Assembly: GCA_015179045.1 (NCBI GenBank)
Contig: WHUZ01000010.1
Location: forward strand, 806,001 to 870,000
Source: Kalaharituber pfeilii
Taxonomy: Eukaryota > Ascomycota > Pezizomycetes > Pezizales > Pezizaceae
Direction of reading: 5' to 3'
Length of the DNA stretch: 64,000 nucleotides
Positions within the stretch are counted from its first letter, which is position 1. Each line of letters opens with the position of its first letter. The notes under the pieces were generated by a model, which worked only from the letters and a program-made list of their open reading frames with translations, had not been told where the DNA came from and did not search any database. Below are positions 44,001 through 57,751 of the stretch, in pieces. The position numbers and the translations under genes are program-made.

Positions 44001-45800
44001 GAGATTAAGGATGTCCGTTGGCAGCAGAATCAGGCTTCGAGCGTCTGATATGCCGCATCTCAGGTACTATTCGGCAGACCCGTCTCCCCTTCCTCTACCT
44101 TTTACTTACACATTTTGCATCGAATATATTCTTAACCAAAGAACCTAAAGCTTCCTCTTTACCCTCGCCCTGGTCACTCAGAGCAGCAGACAACTTGCTG
44201 CCAGAGGCTGATACCCCATATATAGCATTTACTCCATCTATATTTGATGATGACCCCCTTTGCGAATGCCCTATCCTTGTTGCCACGTTCAAGGATTGTT
44301 CTTTGCACAAGATCAGTTGTACTGTATTCTTGAGTTGTTATACTGCTTTACAACACGATACATTCAAGGTACTATACCGGACCAGGAAATTGAGAATTCT
44401 TGCCTCTTGGCGCCTTATAGCCTTCTGACCGGTTCACGAAGTGTCTCACAAAGTGCATACATATATATATACGCGGAAACAAACGGAGAACATATATAAC
44501 CGCACAATAACGCTAGCAAACCTGTAGGATGAATCTAGAACCTGAAAGCGGCGGGGGAAAGGGAAGGAGGAATAGGAAATTTAGCAGCGAGGCTAGGAAC
44601 GTGCGGAAAATTTCCCCAGATTTGCAGTTAACAACACAGTATTCGGTTCTAGTGAGGTAGGCTTTGCTTGCTGTGAGTGTGAGTGTGTGTGAGCACCTCC
44701 TAGGTATGTATTCTACTTCAAGCACTAGTATGGTGCTGCCAACTGACAGCTCACGCACAGCGAGAGACACATATATGGTTACCAAGGCAATTGTTGGAAT
44801 ATTGAAATAAGGGTTATAGAGGGGGTGTATGTATATATGGCTGGATATAGGGGTACTGACTTACCTACTGATTAGCCTGATTTCATGGAAAGCATTATGT
44901 ATCGGTTTGTCAATGGATATGCTATATGGCATACATAGAGAAAACAGCCTGAGGTCAACGGACGTTCACGTCACTTTAACAGGCACCGGTACCGGACGCC
45001 CGTCCTGGAAACGACTTAACAAATACCGGGCACAGGCAAAAATATGTCATGGATTTCTGACCTTTGTGCCTGGGTATAAGAAAGTCGGTACTTTTCGCTT
45101 GCAGGTATATGTACATGAAGTATTTAACATTCACTCGAGACTGATCATCCACCTTAATAGTTAAATATATAACATACCCGCCACTTTACGAATCTGGATT
45201 AGCAAAAATAAGGCTGGATGGAATCTCAAGTTTACACTATGCACAAAGCAATGCGGCAGCAGGACCCGAGATCGCTACATGCACTTTACTTAGGCAGCAT
45301 TAGGTACTACATTTGCGCTGTTCAATATAGTCATACGCTGCATCCCATCATTCCTGCGATGCAGTCCAAATATGTCACCAGGCAGCAATAAACAAGAACG
45401 GTCAGCAGGTTTTAGTTTTTTTTTTGGAAGCCTTGGGCGTATCGCGCGCAGGGTAACTAGGCAGATGAGAAGGCATACTCACTTGTTCTTTTTTTTCTAT
45501 TTACAGTAGGTATAACACAAAAAGGATATGTTATGCATCGCCCCCCTCTCCCCCGCAAACTTTCCATTTTTATAATAAGAGCTTTTTGAAAAAAAAAAAA
45601 AAAAGAAAAAAAAAAATTGGGATTTCTGGGGAAATAAGGCTGCGCGCGGCACAGTTAGAACAATTAATTGGGTGTGGGGTTGGTGTGCTGATCTGATGGT
45701 GGCGGGGTCCGGGGGTTGGATGCGGGTGCGGGGGACTTATCGTAAACCTGACGTGAGTTTTTGATCGCCCCCAGTTTATTTAAGTAAGCCCGTGTATGTT
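41001..45800. other. Long gene-free region
   Basis: No protein domain, RNA gene or terminal-repeat element was recognised. Composition is AT-rich and uneven. A possible decayed, RIP-affected transposon cannot be excluded by eye. A (TA)n-like patch lies near 44461-44472, and A-rich and poly-A runs near 45589-45617. Confidence 0.45.
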
Positions 45801-47431
45801 TCTTTAAGAGTTACATAACAAACGGAGAGAAAACCGATGATGACAAAGGAAAACTTACCTTTCTATAACAATTTTTGGCAAGTATTTACAAACCCATCAA
45901 AGTTATGTTTAACCCCATATATTTATTTCCATGCCATTCTTATAACTCTCTCTGAATATACATACTTACGCTTTCCCAGAAACGTCCCCACCTTTTTTCT
46001 TCAAAACAAAACATTATATAACCATGAAAAAAACCCCATCATTGGCGGCTATTTATCTATTACTATAAACGTAGTGGTATACACATTATACTCATTTCCA
46101 AAATTCGCAAAGTTTCATAAGTTTTATTTCGAAAGATTGGACACCAAGTTCGAGTTCCTTACACAGGACGAGTTAGAAACAATAACAAACAAAAAAAAAA
46201 AAAAAGGAGCGTCTTGATTATATGAAAATTTCCGTGTTAAATATACAAGTTATTTAGATTATATCATGAGATTATATAGCCCGCGGGGGGATTCTATCGA
46301 TATGACCACACGAGATAAACCCTCCCTATAGCTATGTATGATAAACCGTATCTGTCAAGATACCTAAGAATCGATAAATGTTTTTTTTTTCCCCTTTTAT
46401 ATCCCTTTACCATCACCAATCTCAATTGAAATAAAAAATACTTACAAAAGAAAAAAAAAAAAAAAAACATCTATCAAACTTACCGTTTTGATTTTTCTCT
46501 CTTTTTCTTGTTTGGAAAAAAAAAAAGAATAAAAGAAAAATAATTCTGAAATTTATAGATGCTTTCCTTCTTACAAGGACAACGGCACGGGACTTATTGC
46601 CTGTCCATATTCCCCCCTCAACTCTCTAGACAAGGGACGAGAGATCACTATATGATATATATATCAAAAAGTTTTGATTAGGTGTTTATTTAAAAAAAGC
46701 CATACAACACACGCAGCTTATGGTAGGTAGACGAGATATACGGTTATACCGTAAACAAAAGGTAATTTTCATTTACCCACCAATTAGACCACTTTTTTAC
46801 CAAAAAAATAAAATAAAATAAGAAAAACAAAAAAAAAAACACAAGCAATAAATCCAAACATACAAAATTCAAGAAAGGAAAAATACTTGAGTTAGGAAAT
46901 ACGGTATATAGACATGGGAGTTACGGGAAAAAAAAAAGGAAAATATCAGCCTCGAGCCAGCTTAAGAAGTAATAGCTTGTAAACTAAAAAACTAAAACAA
47001 CTTGAAGGTAACTAAATGATAAACGATAATCCAACAAGTAAAAAACAAACAGAATGCAGAAAGAGAAAAAGTTAGACTAGGCCATTGGTTGGCGCTTCTG
47101 TGAGCACTTTCGGGAATTAGTAAATTCATCCCGTCAAATCGAACCAAAACACAAACACACAAACACACAAACTACACTGGATATCCATACGAATAAGTGA
47201 TGAATAAAAAGGGCACGAAAAAGGAAATAAACGAGGGTGTTAGGAAAAAATGAGGGCGTTAAGAAAAAACGAGGGCGTTTTTCTTTGCTGAGTTACAAAC
47301 AACAAATCACAGTAAAGAAACCAAAAGGAAGCAAGTATTAAAAAAGCAAGACTAACGCCTCAGATACTTCGACACAATCTTATAAATCCCCCCCCCAAAA
47401 AAACGAACAAACAACCACGTTCACCCTCCCC
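45801..47431. other. AT-rich 3' flank of the giant gene, with one orphan frame
   Basis: Very AT-rich with many A and T runs. One plus-strand frame of 126 codons (45837-46217, ending in a Lys run then GAS) has hydrophobic and aromatic content but no recognised domain. It may be chance. The end of the region is likely the 3' UTR of the minus-strand gene ending at 47432. Confidence 0.45.
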
Positions 47432-50400
47432 TTAATTATCCATCCAAAAACACTCTGGTTCCCACGCCTGCCCTGGATACGCCGTCGCACTCATCACGAT
47501 CTTATCGTCTGTCTCTTCTTCATCAAACACGGGTATCTTCTCGTCCGCAAATTCTGGATGCACTATAGGCAGCTGCGCTCCCTCCGGAATCACCGGCTCG
47601 TTCACTGGATACTTCATGGTTTCCATGTCGGGCGATGACGGCGGTGTGATTCTCACTTCACTGTTTTCCGGTTTTGCAGCGGCGGAGGAGATTGTTACTT
47701 CTGATGCTGCAGTTGCGACAGCAGCGACAGGGGCAGATGGGGCCTGAGGGGCAGGGGAACTGGATGCGGATGAGGAGGCGATTACGGGAGTGGACATAAT
47801 TGGAGCTTGTTGTATGACGGGAGTCGTAGTCACGGTAGTACTAGAGGAGTACTGAGACGGCGTCCCTGGTATTGGCGACACCTTTCCGTTCGCTTGTGCT
47901 GGCGACTGCGCACGCGGCGGCGGCGGCGATCTCGGAGAAGGGAAACCGGTCTCCTGGCTTCCAGCCCTGCGCACACTAGCAGGCAACACCGGGTCACCTG
48001 GGGTCCTTGGCGACGGCTGGCTTGATCTGCCTTCAGTGTCCGGAGACACAGAGGACACTTGTGACCCCTGTCCCTGCTGTCTTGGATCCTCGTATTGGAT
48101 TGAGATTCCCGCAGGCCCAGGCTGCGGGGCGGGGCTGCGTGCGGTGCCGGCAGATATACTTCCGTGAGGAGAGTGGTAGCCGTATTGATTAGTTGAATCT
48201 GGTGGTCCTTGTCTTCCAATAGACGGCACCGGCGATTGCCTACCCTGCGGGCCACCTTGATATCCTGACATCGGTCTCTGTCCTTGCTGCATGCCTGGCG
48301 TTGAAGGCTGCATGCCTGGGGTTGAAGGCACAGGCGGACTCTGCATCAGTCCGGAACCACGCAATACATACTCTCCCTGTGTAGTATGATATCCCTGTGG
48401 AATTGGCACTGGGTCATACTTCGGCTCCCCCGGAGCCGCCTGGTAGACGCGCAAAATACCGGGGGTAACAGGCTTCGGCGGTGCTTTACCTGCAAGCCTT
48501 GCCTGGATCTCGTCGTAGGTCTCATACTCACCAGTTTGTGGATTGTAAATCTTCGGGGTTGGTCGAGTCTGCTGCTGCTGCTGTTGGGTCGGTCGCTGCC
48601 CCTGTTGGCCTGGTTGACTTCCTTGAGGGGGTTGGGCCCCCTGTGCGGGAGAAGGTCCTGGAACCTGCCCTGTTTGTGGTCTAGGAGGTCCCTGTGGCAT
48701 TTGGCCAGAACCTTGTGGGCCTTGTGGCGCACCAGACTGAGGGTCCATCTGTTGGGTGCTGGAATTTGGCCTCATTTGTGGACCTTGACCTTGATGCACA
48801 AACTGCTGCTTCCCTTGCTGTTGCTGCTGCTGCTGGAATTGTTGCTGTTGTTGTTGTGGTGGAGACACGGGCTGTTGAACTTGCTGTCCCACTGGACCCG
48901 TCTTGCCTTGTTGAATGACCTAGTGAAGAAAGATATATTAAAATCCATCTACAAACTATCAAGTGAAGTACAGCACTTACCATGTTCCCCACATCCTTCA
49001 GCGAGAACTTCTTCCTTCCACTCTCCTTACCCTCTTTCTCCTTATTCTTCGCCCCCAATGCTCCCAAGGTCAAGAGCGATGACACCCTCTTACCACCCGG
49101 TACATCCTTCTCCCTTTTGCTTGGTGGAGCAAAGCTATTCGCAAGTGGATGCTGCCTCCTCTCTTCCTGCATCGCTGGGCTCTGTGGTCTTCCAACTTGA
49201 GGTCCTCTAAATCCAGCGGGAGATTGTGACCTAGGGCCGGGACCGCCATATTGCATCTGTTGCGGGCTTTGCGGGGTTTGAGATGGGCCCATCATCTGGC
49301 AAAACAAATATTAGCAAAGTAAAATCTTGAAAACAGCCTTGTTAAGCTCACTACTTACACCTTGTTGCCCAAACGATCCATGCGACGACGGCGGTCCATG
49401 CTGCGACTGTGGTGGCGAAATCACCGTTCCATCAGGAAGCACAACCGCTCTGGGGTCAGGTGAATGCACCCTGTTCTGCATCCCCGGGCCAGAACCATAG
49501 GCTTGTTGTTGATTAAATTGCTGACCCATTGGTCCTTGCTGCTGCGATGGGCCCTGTCCAGGCGGATGCTGAGAATTGAATGACGACACTGAATCCTTCC
49601 GCCCATGCGCATGACCATGCTCTGGAGGGCCAGACATGGTCTGGAGGCTTTGACCGGTAGAGGGAGGAGCTGGCTGCCTGTACTCGACAACAGGGCTTTG
49701 TTGTGCGCTTGGATTGCTGATTGCAGGCGATTGGTAACCACCTTGGGTTTGTCTTGGGTCCTGCTGTTGCGGCGTTGGTGGGAATGGTCCATGACTAGAG
49801 GCACCGGAAGTTCCAGGAGTAGCAGGAGTTCCAGACTGCTGCCACTGCTGTGATGGTAGCTGCTGTTGTTGGAATTGTCCAGGCCCCTGCGGATATCCCC
49901 TGTCTACAGACATATCAGACGGCTGCCGATAATGACCCTGCGGATGCTTGAACACTTGCTGAGGTTCTGGAGTGGGGGAAAATGGCTTGGAAGAGGTAAT
50001 TGAGAAGTTGCTGTCATAGCCCATTTTATTAATTTGCTGGTCAGGTTGAGGAGTGCCCCTTGAATGGAGAGAAGAGACATCCGACTCATTTTGAGAACGC
50101 TGTGAGCGCGTAGGAGCAATTTGGGGCCGCTGATAGTGCTGAACAGGACTCTGTTGGTAACTTTCGATGGAGAAGCGTGGCGGCTGCTGTTGCTGTTGCT
50201 GCTGCTGCTGCTGGGACGGCTGTTCATCCTGCAACGTTACACCTTTATTCTCCACCGCCTCTTCCTCAATCGGCTCATGTGCCGGCACGTCCCTAGTCTC
50301 AGGCCTAGACTCCGCTCTTGACTCCGATCTTTCTTTAAAGTCAATCGGCGCAACAGGCACAATCGGTGGTAACACGGGTTTTTCTCCCACAGGTCTAAAA

Positions 50401-51690
50401 TCTTGTTGAAACTCATCTTCTTCTGGAATCTGGTCTTGTGCCGGTTGACTTTGACCATAACCTGTACTAGTACGTGGGTAGGATTGCCTTCCTCCATGGT
50501 AATCGTCGGACGGTCCCAATTTTGGACTTCCGTGCACTGGAGAGTCATCTCCCCTGTTGCTCTGCCCAATATCGCTAATCGACGGCTCGGAAACCTGGGA
50601 CCTGTTGGCAATTGAAGTAGTTCTCTTTGGATAATCCGTGTAGTTATCCGCATATGTGACCAAGTTTCCAGGATGAGGAGACACCGGGATATCTGGAACA
50701 TATTCTCCACGTTTATTCAAAGTACCTTTGCTCGTGTCCAGCGCTGGGGAATTGACTCCAGGTCGCATTTGCCCTTGAAGGCCTCCTGATGCGCTCTTCA
50801 TGGTTCCCGTATCTCCAGATGGCTTGCCATATTGCATTTGGTTTGGATGCATTGGATTCGAAGGAGGAGGGACTGGAGTATAGGCCTGCGAAGGCTGTTG
50901 GGACGGCTGCTGTTGAGTAGACCCTTTATCCTTCTGTTGCTGCGGGTTAGCACAGAGTTTATCATATCCTCAACTGACATAACTTACCTTATTCTTGCCA
51001 AACCTCGAGAACAACCCTTTCGTCCTCTCCTTCAAATTGGTCTTGCCATGTGACACTGCTGCTGCAGCACCTTGAATACCGTGATGAATGGCTCCATGCT
51101 GCCGCCCTTCCGTATTTGCAGGCGCATTTTGTCCAAACGAAGGTCGTGCTCCTTGCTGCCCGTAACTACCTGGGCCCTGGGGACCGTTTTGCCCTTGTTG
51201 AGATGACTGTTGTGGCTGCCACCCCGCGTTCATTTGTTGCTGAGGACCGCCTGGTTGATCGGACGGTGTCCAAATTCCCTTATTTTGCTTAATTATTCGG
51301 TGTTCTTCCTGCCATTGCTGTTGGACCATTGTTGGGGACCTCGCAAGCTGTGGTGGCCAGGCGTGCGGTGGTTGTAGCGGTTGCATATCCTGCGGTGAAA
51401 CTGGATCCTGCTGTGAGGCACCTTGCTGGCTTTGTGGCTGCTGTTGCTGTGAGGGTCCACGAAGGGTTTGCTGTGGTGTTTGAGGTTCCCTTGGCTGCCC
51501 TTGCGGCTCAGAACCACTGCCTGGCTGCTGGTCATGAGGCTGGAAGTGCTGTGGCGGCTGTTGCTGCTGAGAGAAATTCTGCCCTTGTGGACCCTGCTGA
51601 GGGGGAGATCCCTGCTCCTGGAATTGCGGAGAGGACAGGACTTGTCCAGACAGCTGCCGCCCTTGTGGAAGCTGGCCTTGCGGAGGTAAC

Positions 51691-51729
<39 letters not shown>

Positions 51730-54700
51730 GGTAGTGACTGATACTGCTGCTGATATCCACCTTGACCTGGTGGTCCTCGTAGTCCCTGTGGACCTTGTGG
51801 CGGATACCCACCTTGGAGTCCTGTAGGCATGATTGGTCCGGTTTCTGGTACTTGTCCTGGGGGCGTTTGGTGAGACAATTCCAGTTGCAATTGACCCTGG
51901 GACTGCTGTAGACGCTGTTGTGGAGTAAGCTGCATTTCTGGAGTAGTACCGTTGAGGTGACTTTGAGGCTGTCTGTCCCAAGCTCCTGGTGGACTTTCCT
52001 GTCTTGAAAGATAGCTTTGGTATTGTTGCCCATTATTTCCATTCTGTTGGACCAGAGCAGGATTGGGCGCTCGAAGCGGATCGATGTTATGCTGTGTGAC
52101 AGTTTGTGCATACACAATCCATGCTTGCAATCCCGTGTCTGTGGTCGCGAGCGCTGTCCTTTGCTGATCGAAGGCTTTGATTCGCTCCTCCGCAGTAGGT
52201 AGCTGAAGGATATCTCTGAGATCAATCATCTTGATTGGTAAGTTCAAGGGCTCCTCCTTCAACTTTATCTGCTGCTGTTGTTGAAGTCGTTGCTGATGCT
52301 GGAAGAATGCCTCTTCCGCCATCCTCCTCTCCTGTTTCTCCGGCTGTGGAGTGGGCTCCGAAACGGGCGAAATCGGGCTCGTTGTTTCATCAGTATCCCT
52401 CTCATGTACCATCATCGCCTCACTTATTTGCAGTTTCATCGGAATAGTCTCATGGCGAGAATCCAGTGTTCCATCATCAGACCCGTATTCAATACTTTGA
52501 TGGTCTTCCATCTTTTGCTCGTTCAACCTCCTTAATTCATCGTCTACCTGAGTACCAAATACTTCTTTTACCGGTGTAGTATCAACTGACCCCGGGATGG
52601 GGGACAACGGAGTAGGCGTCAAAGTCGTCGTATAAGTGGTATCCCGTGGCGCAGAGGTTTCAGCAGCCTCGCCTTCCTCCATAATATCAGCTTCTCTCTC
52701 TTTGCCTTTTTTCTCCCTATCCTTGACTTTATCATCTTTGGGATTAATCCCTTTGCTAATCATGCTATATCTCTCTGCTCTGTCCAAGTAATGGTTCCTC
52801 GCACTGACGAGCTGCATAAACTCGTTGTCGGGAGGCATCGTACTGGTCGGAGTAGGCGACGTGACATCGATTTGGCTCGGAATTTCTTGTCTTGGAATCG
52901 ACACCTGCACTCTCACCGAGCTAATAGTCGTCGTCGTTGGTGATTTCTGAGCAATAACCGGGTTGATTTTGGTATAAGTCTCAGTGTAAGAGGACCTTCT
53001 CGGCGACTTTTCGCCAATTGGAGGTGGAACGTCGTCTTCTCCGGGTATAGAGAGGTTGACAAGGGATTGTATCCGGTTCTCGGCCTCGGAATCTTCCGTC
53101 TGTCCAGAGGGAGCGGCAGATTCCGTCTTTCCAAAGTGAGAGACAGATGTAACTGTATCAAGTTAGAAACCTCAAGTACAATGTATGTAGGCAATAAAAC
53201 ACAATTTACCAGGACTCAAGTCAATCGCTTTTCCTTTTCCTTTATCCAGTCTTGGCTTCGACTCATCATCACTTTCTGGGTCAACGATGATGGGTCCATG
53301 CTGAGAAACAACTAAAAGACTGTCAATAAGGAAATTCACACAGAATGAATAGTAGAACTTACCCTTATTATCGCTAATCCCACTGATGGAGGTCTCTGTA
53401 ATCCACGATCCCGGCAGTTGTGGCCTTCTGCCTTCTGTAATAGGAGTCACCGTTCTCACGTCCGCATGCTCAGAAGCACTCATCACAGGCGGGGGATGCA
53501 CAACGACCGAAGCAACAGGTGGCCTCTCCGGCTCAGGTGCAGCAGCGTTACTATACGGCACCGTAACAGGCGGACTATAGCTATCTGGCGCATAAATCGT
53601 AAATTGCGCGGGTTCATTTCCGGACAGGATTGGCGAAATTTCCACCGCGGCGGTTTCCGACGCCGGAGTCACTTGCAACGTATCTTGTCTCTTAAACGCA
53701 TTCTCTACAAGTGACTTGAGCCCTAATTCTAGTTTCGTGTTAGGGGAATTTTGTGACTGACCATATACTGAATCCTCCTGCAAATTTTCTGCATGATGTT
53801 GCTGTTGCGTTCGTGCCCATGCCTCTGTTCTGTCCTCAATAGAGTTGTGCTGTTGTGGTGGAGTAAATAGCGTGGACTGAAAAACTTGTGTTGAAACCGG
53901 CCTGATTGAAATTTCATCACCTCGTAGCACCCCATGTGCAGTTCCCTTGCTCAAACTTCCACCCACAGATTCTGGATATTCCCCAGGCGGCATCGGCGGG
54001 GCCTCAGGTGTCCCCCTACAAGCCTTCATGGTCTCTATCCTCACAATCTCAGATTTAACCCTCTCCCTGCTAATTGCCCTCTGTAGCTCACGAGCTCTTT
54101 GAGCAGATTCAACAGTAAAATGTGTCTCTGAGCCCATGCTGCTGGTACTCGAAGCTCTGACCAATTTATGTGAGGTCCTACCACGGTCATCCGGGGGAGA
54201 CATGCGGGCGTATATGTCAACAGTGCGAGTGATTGGTCGTGGCGTAATTGTCGGAGAGGCATTACCAGCTGAGTCCGAGGTATTTGCACGACGAGGAGTA
54301 CGAGGCTCCTGCTCTGCAGTGGGAGGTGAAGCTGGCTGTATAATCACTTCACGCACAAATTCATGCTCACTCTGCGGAGGAGTTGGCGCAGCTGAGGTGC
54401 TCGACGACGGATTGAAAAACGTCTGAGCAGCATCTTCATCGTCCTCTTGTGTATCTTGCGGAGTAATGACATTCGAAACAATCTCTAACCCAGCTTGCTC
54501 TGAGAGTTGCTGTTGCGGCTGCTCCTTTTCAGACTCAGAACCTGAGGAGATAACTTGGGGGCTACTGATATTAGTCACTGAAATTCTTGGCCCCTCCCAC
54601 AACGTAGGACCATCCAAATCCTGCTGCGTCGGGTTCGCGTGAGTATCTGAAATCGTCGAAAACTCTAAAGTTGATGATTGTGAAGCAGGTGGGATCGGGG

Positions 54701-57700
54701 TGGCGGCCCTGCGGCACTCAGCATCAACCTGTTCGTTAATACGAGCACGCTCCTCTTCCTCTGTCCTTTCCTCTTCCAACTCGGCAGCCTTTGTAGCAGA
54801 TTCTTGTGCCCTTCTCTCGGTTTCTTCTGCAGCCAACCGCTCCTCTTCAGCAATCTTCTGACGATATGCTTCTTCCTCCGCCTCCATCTGCACTTCAATA
54901 GCCATTCGTTGGAGTTCAGCCTGTTCTTCACCTGCCTGCCACTGCTCTTCATCATGTCGAATCCGTTCGGCTTGCTCTGCGGCTCTTTGCTCCTCTTCCA
55001 TGCGCAGTTTCTCGGCTTCTTGTTGAGCAATAAGTCTTGCTTCCTTTTGTCTCTGTAGCTCCAATTCCATCTGGCGAAGGCGTTCAGCTTCCTCCGCAGC
55101 TTGTTGTACCTCTATAGCAGCAAGTCTCTCTCGCTCAGCAGCTTCTTCAGCAACTTTGCGTTGTTCCTCGGCGATTCTAGCCTCCTCCGCAGCCTTGTGT
55201 TCGGCTTCTTCTCTGGCAATCCTCTCCGCTTCCTCAACAGCCTTTCTCTCCGCTTCTGCCTCCTCAGCGGCTTTCCTTTCAGCCTCTTCCTTTGCAATCC
55301 TCTCCGCTTCTTCTGCAGCCTTTCGCTCAACTTCCTCTCTCGCGGCCTTCTCTGCCTGTAAAGCAGCAGCTCTCTGCCTTTCTACCTCCTCAGCGGCAGC
55401 CCTTGCCTTCTCTTCCTCCTCATGTGCAATCCTCCGTTGCTCTGCCTCATAAGCCAGTCTCTGGCGTTCGGCTTCCTCTTCAACAATTCTCAGTCTTTCG
55501 GCCTCTTCAGCAAGCAAACGCTGTCTTTCCGCCTCCTCAGCTACAAGACGCTTCCTTTCTGCTTCCTGCGCAGCTAGTCTCTGCTTCTCGGCTTCCTCCG
55601 CTGCAATCCTTTGTCTTTCAACCTCCTCGGCTGCAGCTCGTTGCTGTGCGGCTTCCTCGGTAGCGACCCGTTGCCGTTCAGCCTCCTCAGCTTCCCACAG
55701 CTGTCTCTCAGCCTCCTCAGCTGCCAATCGTTGCCTCTCGGCTTCCTCAGCTGCCAATCGTTGCCTCTCGGCCTCTTCTGCAACCAATCGTTGTCTCTCG
55801 GCCTCCTCAGCTGCCAATCGTTGCCTCTCGGCCTCCTCAGCTACCAATCGTTGTCTCTCGGCCTCCTCAGCAACCAATCGTTGTCTCTCGGCCTCCTCAG
55901 CAACCAATCGTTGTCTCTCGGCCTCCTCAGCAACCAATCGTTGTCTCTCGGCCTCCTCAGCAACCAATCGTTGTCTCTCGGCCTCCTCAGCAACCAATCG
56001 TTGTCTCTCGGCCTCCTCAGCAACCAATCGTTGTCTCTCGGCCTCCTCGGCAACCAATCGTTGTCTCTCGGCCTCCTCAGCTACCAATCGTTGCCTCTCG
56101 GCCTCCTCAGCTGCAAATCGTTGCCTCTCGGCCTCCTCAGCTGCCAATCGTTGTCTCTCAGCTTCCTCTTCCGCCTTCTTTTGCATTTCCGCCGCTTCCT
56201 CCGCAACTCTTCTCTCCTCCTCTAATCTCTCCTTCTCCTTTGCCATCCTCTCCACCTTCATCCTCTCCTCCTCCTCCTCCGCCAACTTCACCCTCAACAA
56301 CTCCGCCTCAATTACTTGTCTAATTCTCTCCCTCTCCTCCTCCTCCTCCCTCCTCTCCGCCTCCCTTCTCTCTTCATCAATCCTCCGCTGCTGTTCCGCA
56401 GCAGCATTAGCATCCCTCCTCGCCTGTTCCTTCGCCGCCCGCTTCACCGCCTCAAGCTGATTGTTCTCCGCCTCCCTTGCAGCACGCTCCTGCTCCTCAA
56501 GAATGCTCCGCTGTGTAACAGGATCGGGCGTCGCGGGCAGTGGGATATGTTCTGGGAGAGCAGATCTCGCGGGATTAGGTTTGCGCGAGATGGAGAATGT
56601 GCGGATGGGGGTTACGTTTGCGCCACCATATGCGACGGCGGTATGCGCACCTTGGATGTCAGGGTTCGGGGTTGAGCCACGGGTGCTGCCACTAGGTGGG
56701 GGGGGCTTGCGTGCGATAGAAGGCTGGCGCGTAGGGGCATTATTGGAGGAGTAGGTAGGTTGGGAGGATGGAGGGTTAAGAATAGGTTGTCTGTCGGTAA
56801 CGGGAGAGGTGGTGTGGGAAGGTGACTGTGGAGAATCCGGAAGCGGGGGTGGAGGAGGGGTAGATGCAGCTGAAAAAGATGCGGAGCCTACTTGCGGGTT
56901 CGGAGTAGGCTGGTATAATGTAGGTTGAGGTAGTGGAGGTGGAGAATAAGGTGAGTGCTGGTACTGCTGTACGTGAATCTGAGGGGGATATTGTCCTCCC
57001 GGTTGCATTGGCAGCGGCTTGTCAGTAATCGCCCTGTCATGCGTAGGCAGAAACCCTTTTGTCTCTGGGGGTGGCGGAGGTGGGGGTGGAGGTGACGGCG
57101 TTCCCCGAATCAGTCCTCCAATTCCTTTCATCAAGTTCGTACCAAACAGTCCTCCATTATTATTACCATTATTGTTGCTTGGTGAATGGGGTTGTAGACC
57201 CGGGCTTGTGCTTCTTGCACCCATACTAGTAAAAGCAGGGCCAGAAGTCATGCTTCGCACTGGTGGTCGGAATCCACCTGCAGGGACTGTACCATCATCG
57301 CCCCGCTCGAAACTCCCTCTCCGGTGTAGGCTCGGCTGTCCATCAAACGTATTCACTCGCGATATTCCGGGTAATGGTGGGTGGTGCTGTCCCGAGTACT
57401 TAAGCGAAGGTACCGGGGGGAGCGGCGGCTGCTCGTCGTATTCATCATAGTCGTCTCCCCAGTCACCGCCGTCATAGTTGTAAGTCTTGGCCTCAACCCA
57501 GCGCTTCGACTTCACGCGGTTCACATTCGGCTTGAAGCTTGCATTCCCCGTCGGCGCGAGGAGGCTTGGTGGAGGGGAACCGGGGCTTCTGCATCAGTCA
57601 ATTGGGAACGGATTAGTATTAAACTCCAATACTTTAACGCGGAGGGCGGGGGGGGTTGCAAGGGATGGATCGTTTGCGGAAGCAAGAGCCGCTAGACAGG

Positions 57701-57751
57701 TAAATAGGAGGTAACTCACGAAGGATTGCCAGATCCAAAAGGCCTGGACAT
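47432..57751 (-). CDS. Giant low-complexity scaffold-like protein (about 3,302 residues), seven exons
   Basis: Exons on the minus strand are 57751-57720, 57588-53363, 53311-53210, 53152-50988, 50939-49359, 49295-48981 and 48919-47432. Every junction keeps frame, with GTGAGT, GTAAGT or GTAAAT donors, and the sum is exactly 3,303 codons. The N-terminus reads MSRPFGSGNPSSPGSPPPS and then KRWVEAKTYNYDGGDWGD, a Trp/Asp block I recall from a family of fungal proteins of unknown role. Residues of about 60-360 are Pro-rich. A charged coiled coil runs from about 370 to 970 and contains ten-residue repeats QRLVAEEAER. The C-terminal half (about 1450-3000) is rich in Gln, Pro and Gly, with polyGln runs. 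The C-terminus is acidic and ends ECFWMDN. It has no signal peptide or membrane segment and is probably a cytosolic scaffold. If the joins are wrong it would be two or three adjacent genes, but the frame agreement argues for one. Confidence 0.78.
50125..50225 (-). repeat. CAG/CTG-rich polyglutamine-coding tract in exon 5
   Basis: Reads on the minus strand as a run of Gln (QQPSQQQQQQQQQQQPPRF). The core (CTG)n/(TTG)n lies at about 50181-50214 on the plus strand. Similar shorter tracts lie at about 51689-51731 in exon 4 and 48815-48864 in exon 7. Copy number is likely variable. Confidence 0.75.
55711..56160 (-). repeat. 30-bp in-frame minisatellite, about 15 units
   Basis: Counting two units per 60 bases gives 15 units of exactly 30 bp, each coding ten residues (ERQRLVAEEA or a variant with Ala or Phe). 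Nine successive units code the LVA form, and the six at 55861-56040 are identical at the DNA level, which points to recent expansion by slippage or unequal exchange. Degenerate units extend to about 55441 in the same phase. The ten-residue length suits a charged helix, so length changes preserve the reading frame but not a heptad register. Confidence 0.88.

Noticed and set aside
45837..46217. 126-codon plus-strand orphan frame with aromatic residues
   Set aside because: AT-rich context, a poly-A-coded Lys run and no domain or neighbours. Kept only as a note within the flank entry.
51329..51826. 165-codon plus-strand frame opposite exon 4 of the giant gene
   Set aside because: It is the mirror of Gln/Pro-rich codons on the minus strand and has only Ala/Val low complexity.
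55611..56225. 204-codon plus-strand Leu/Ser-rich frame
   Set aside because: It is the antisense of the 30-bp minisatellite coding QRLVAEEAER.
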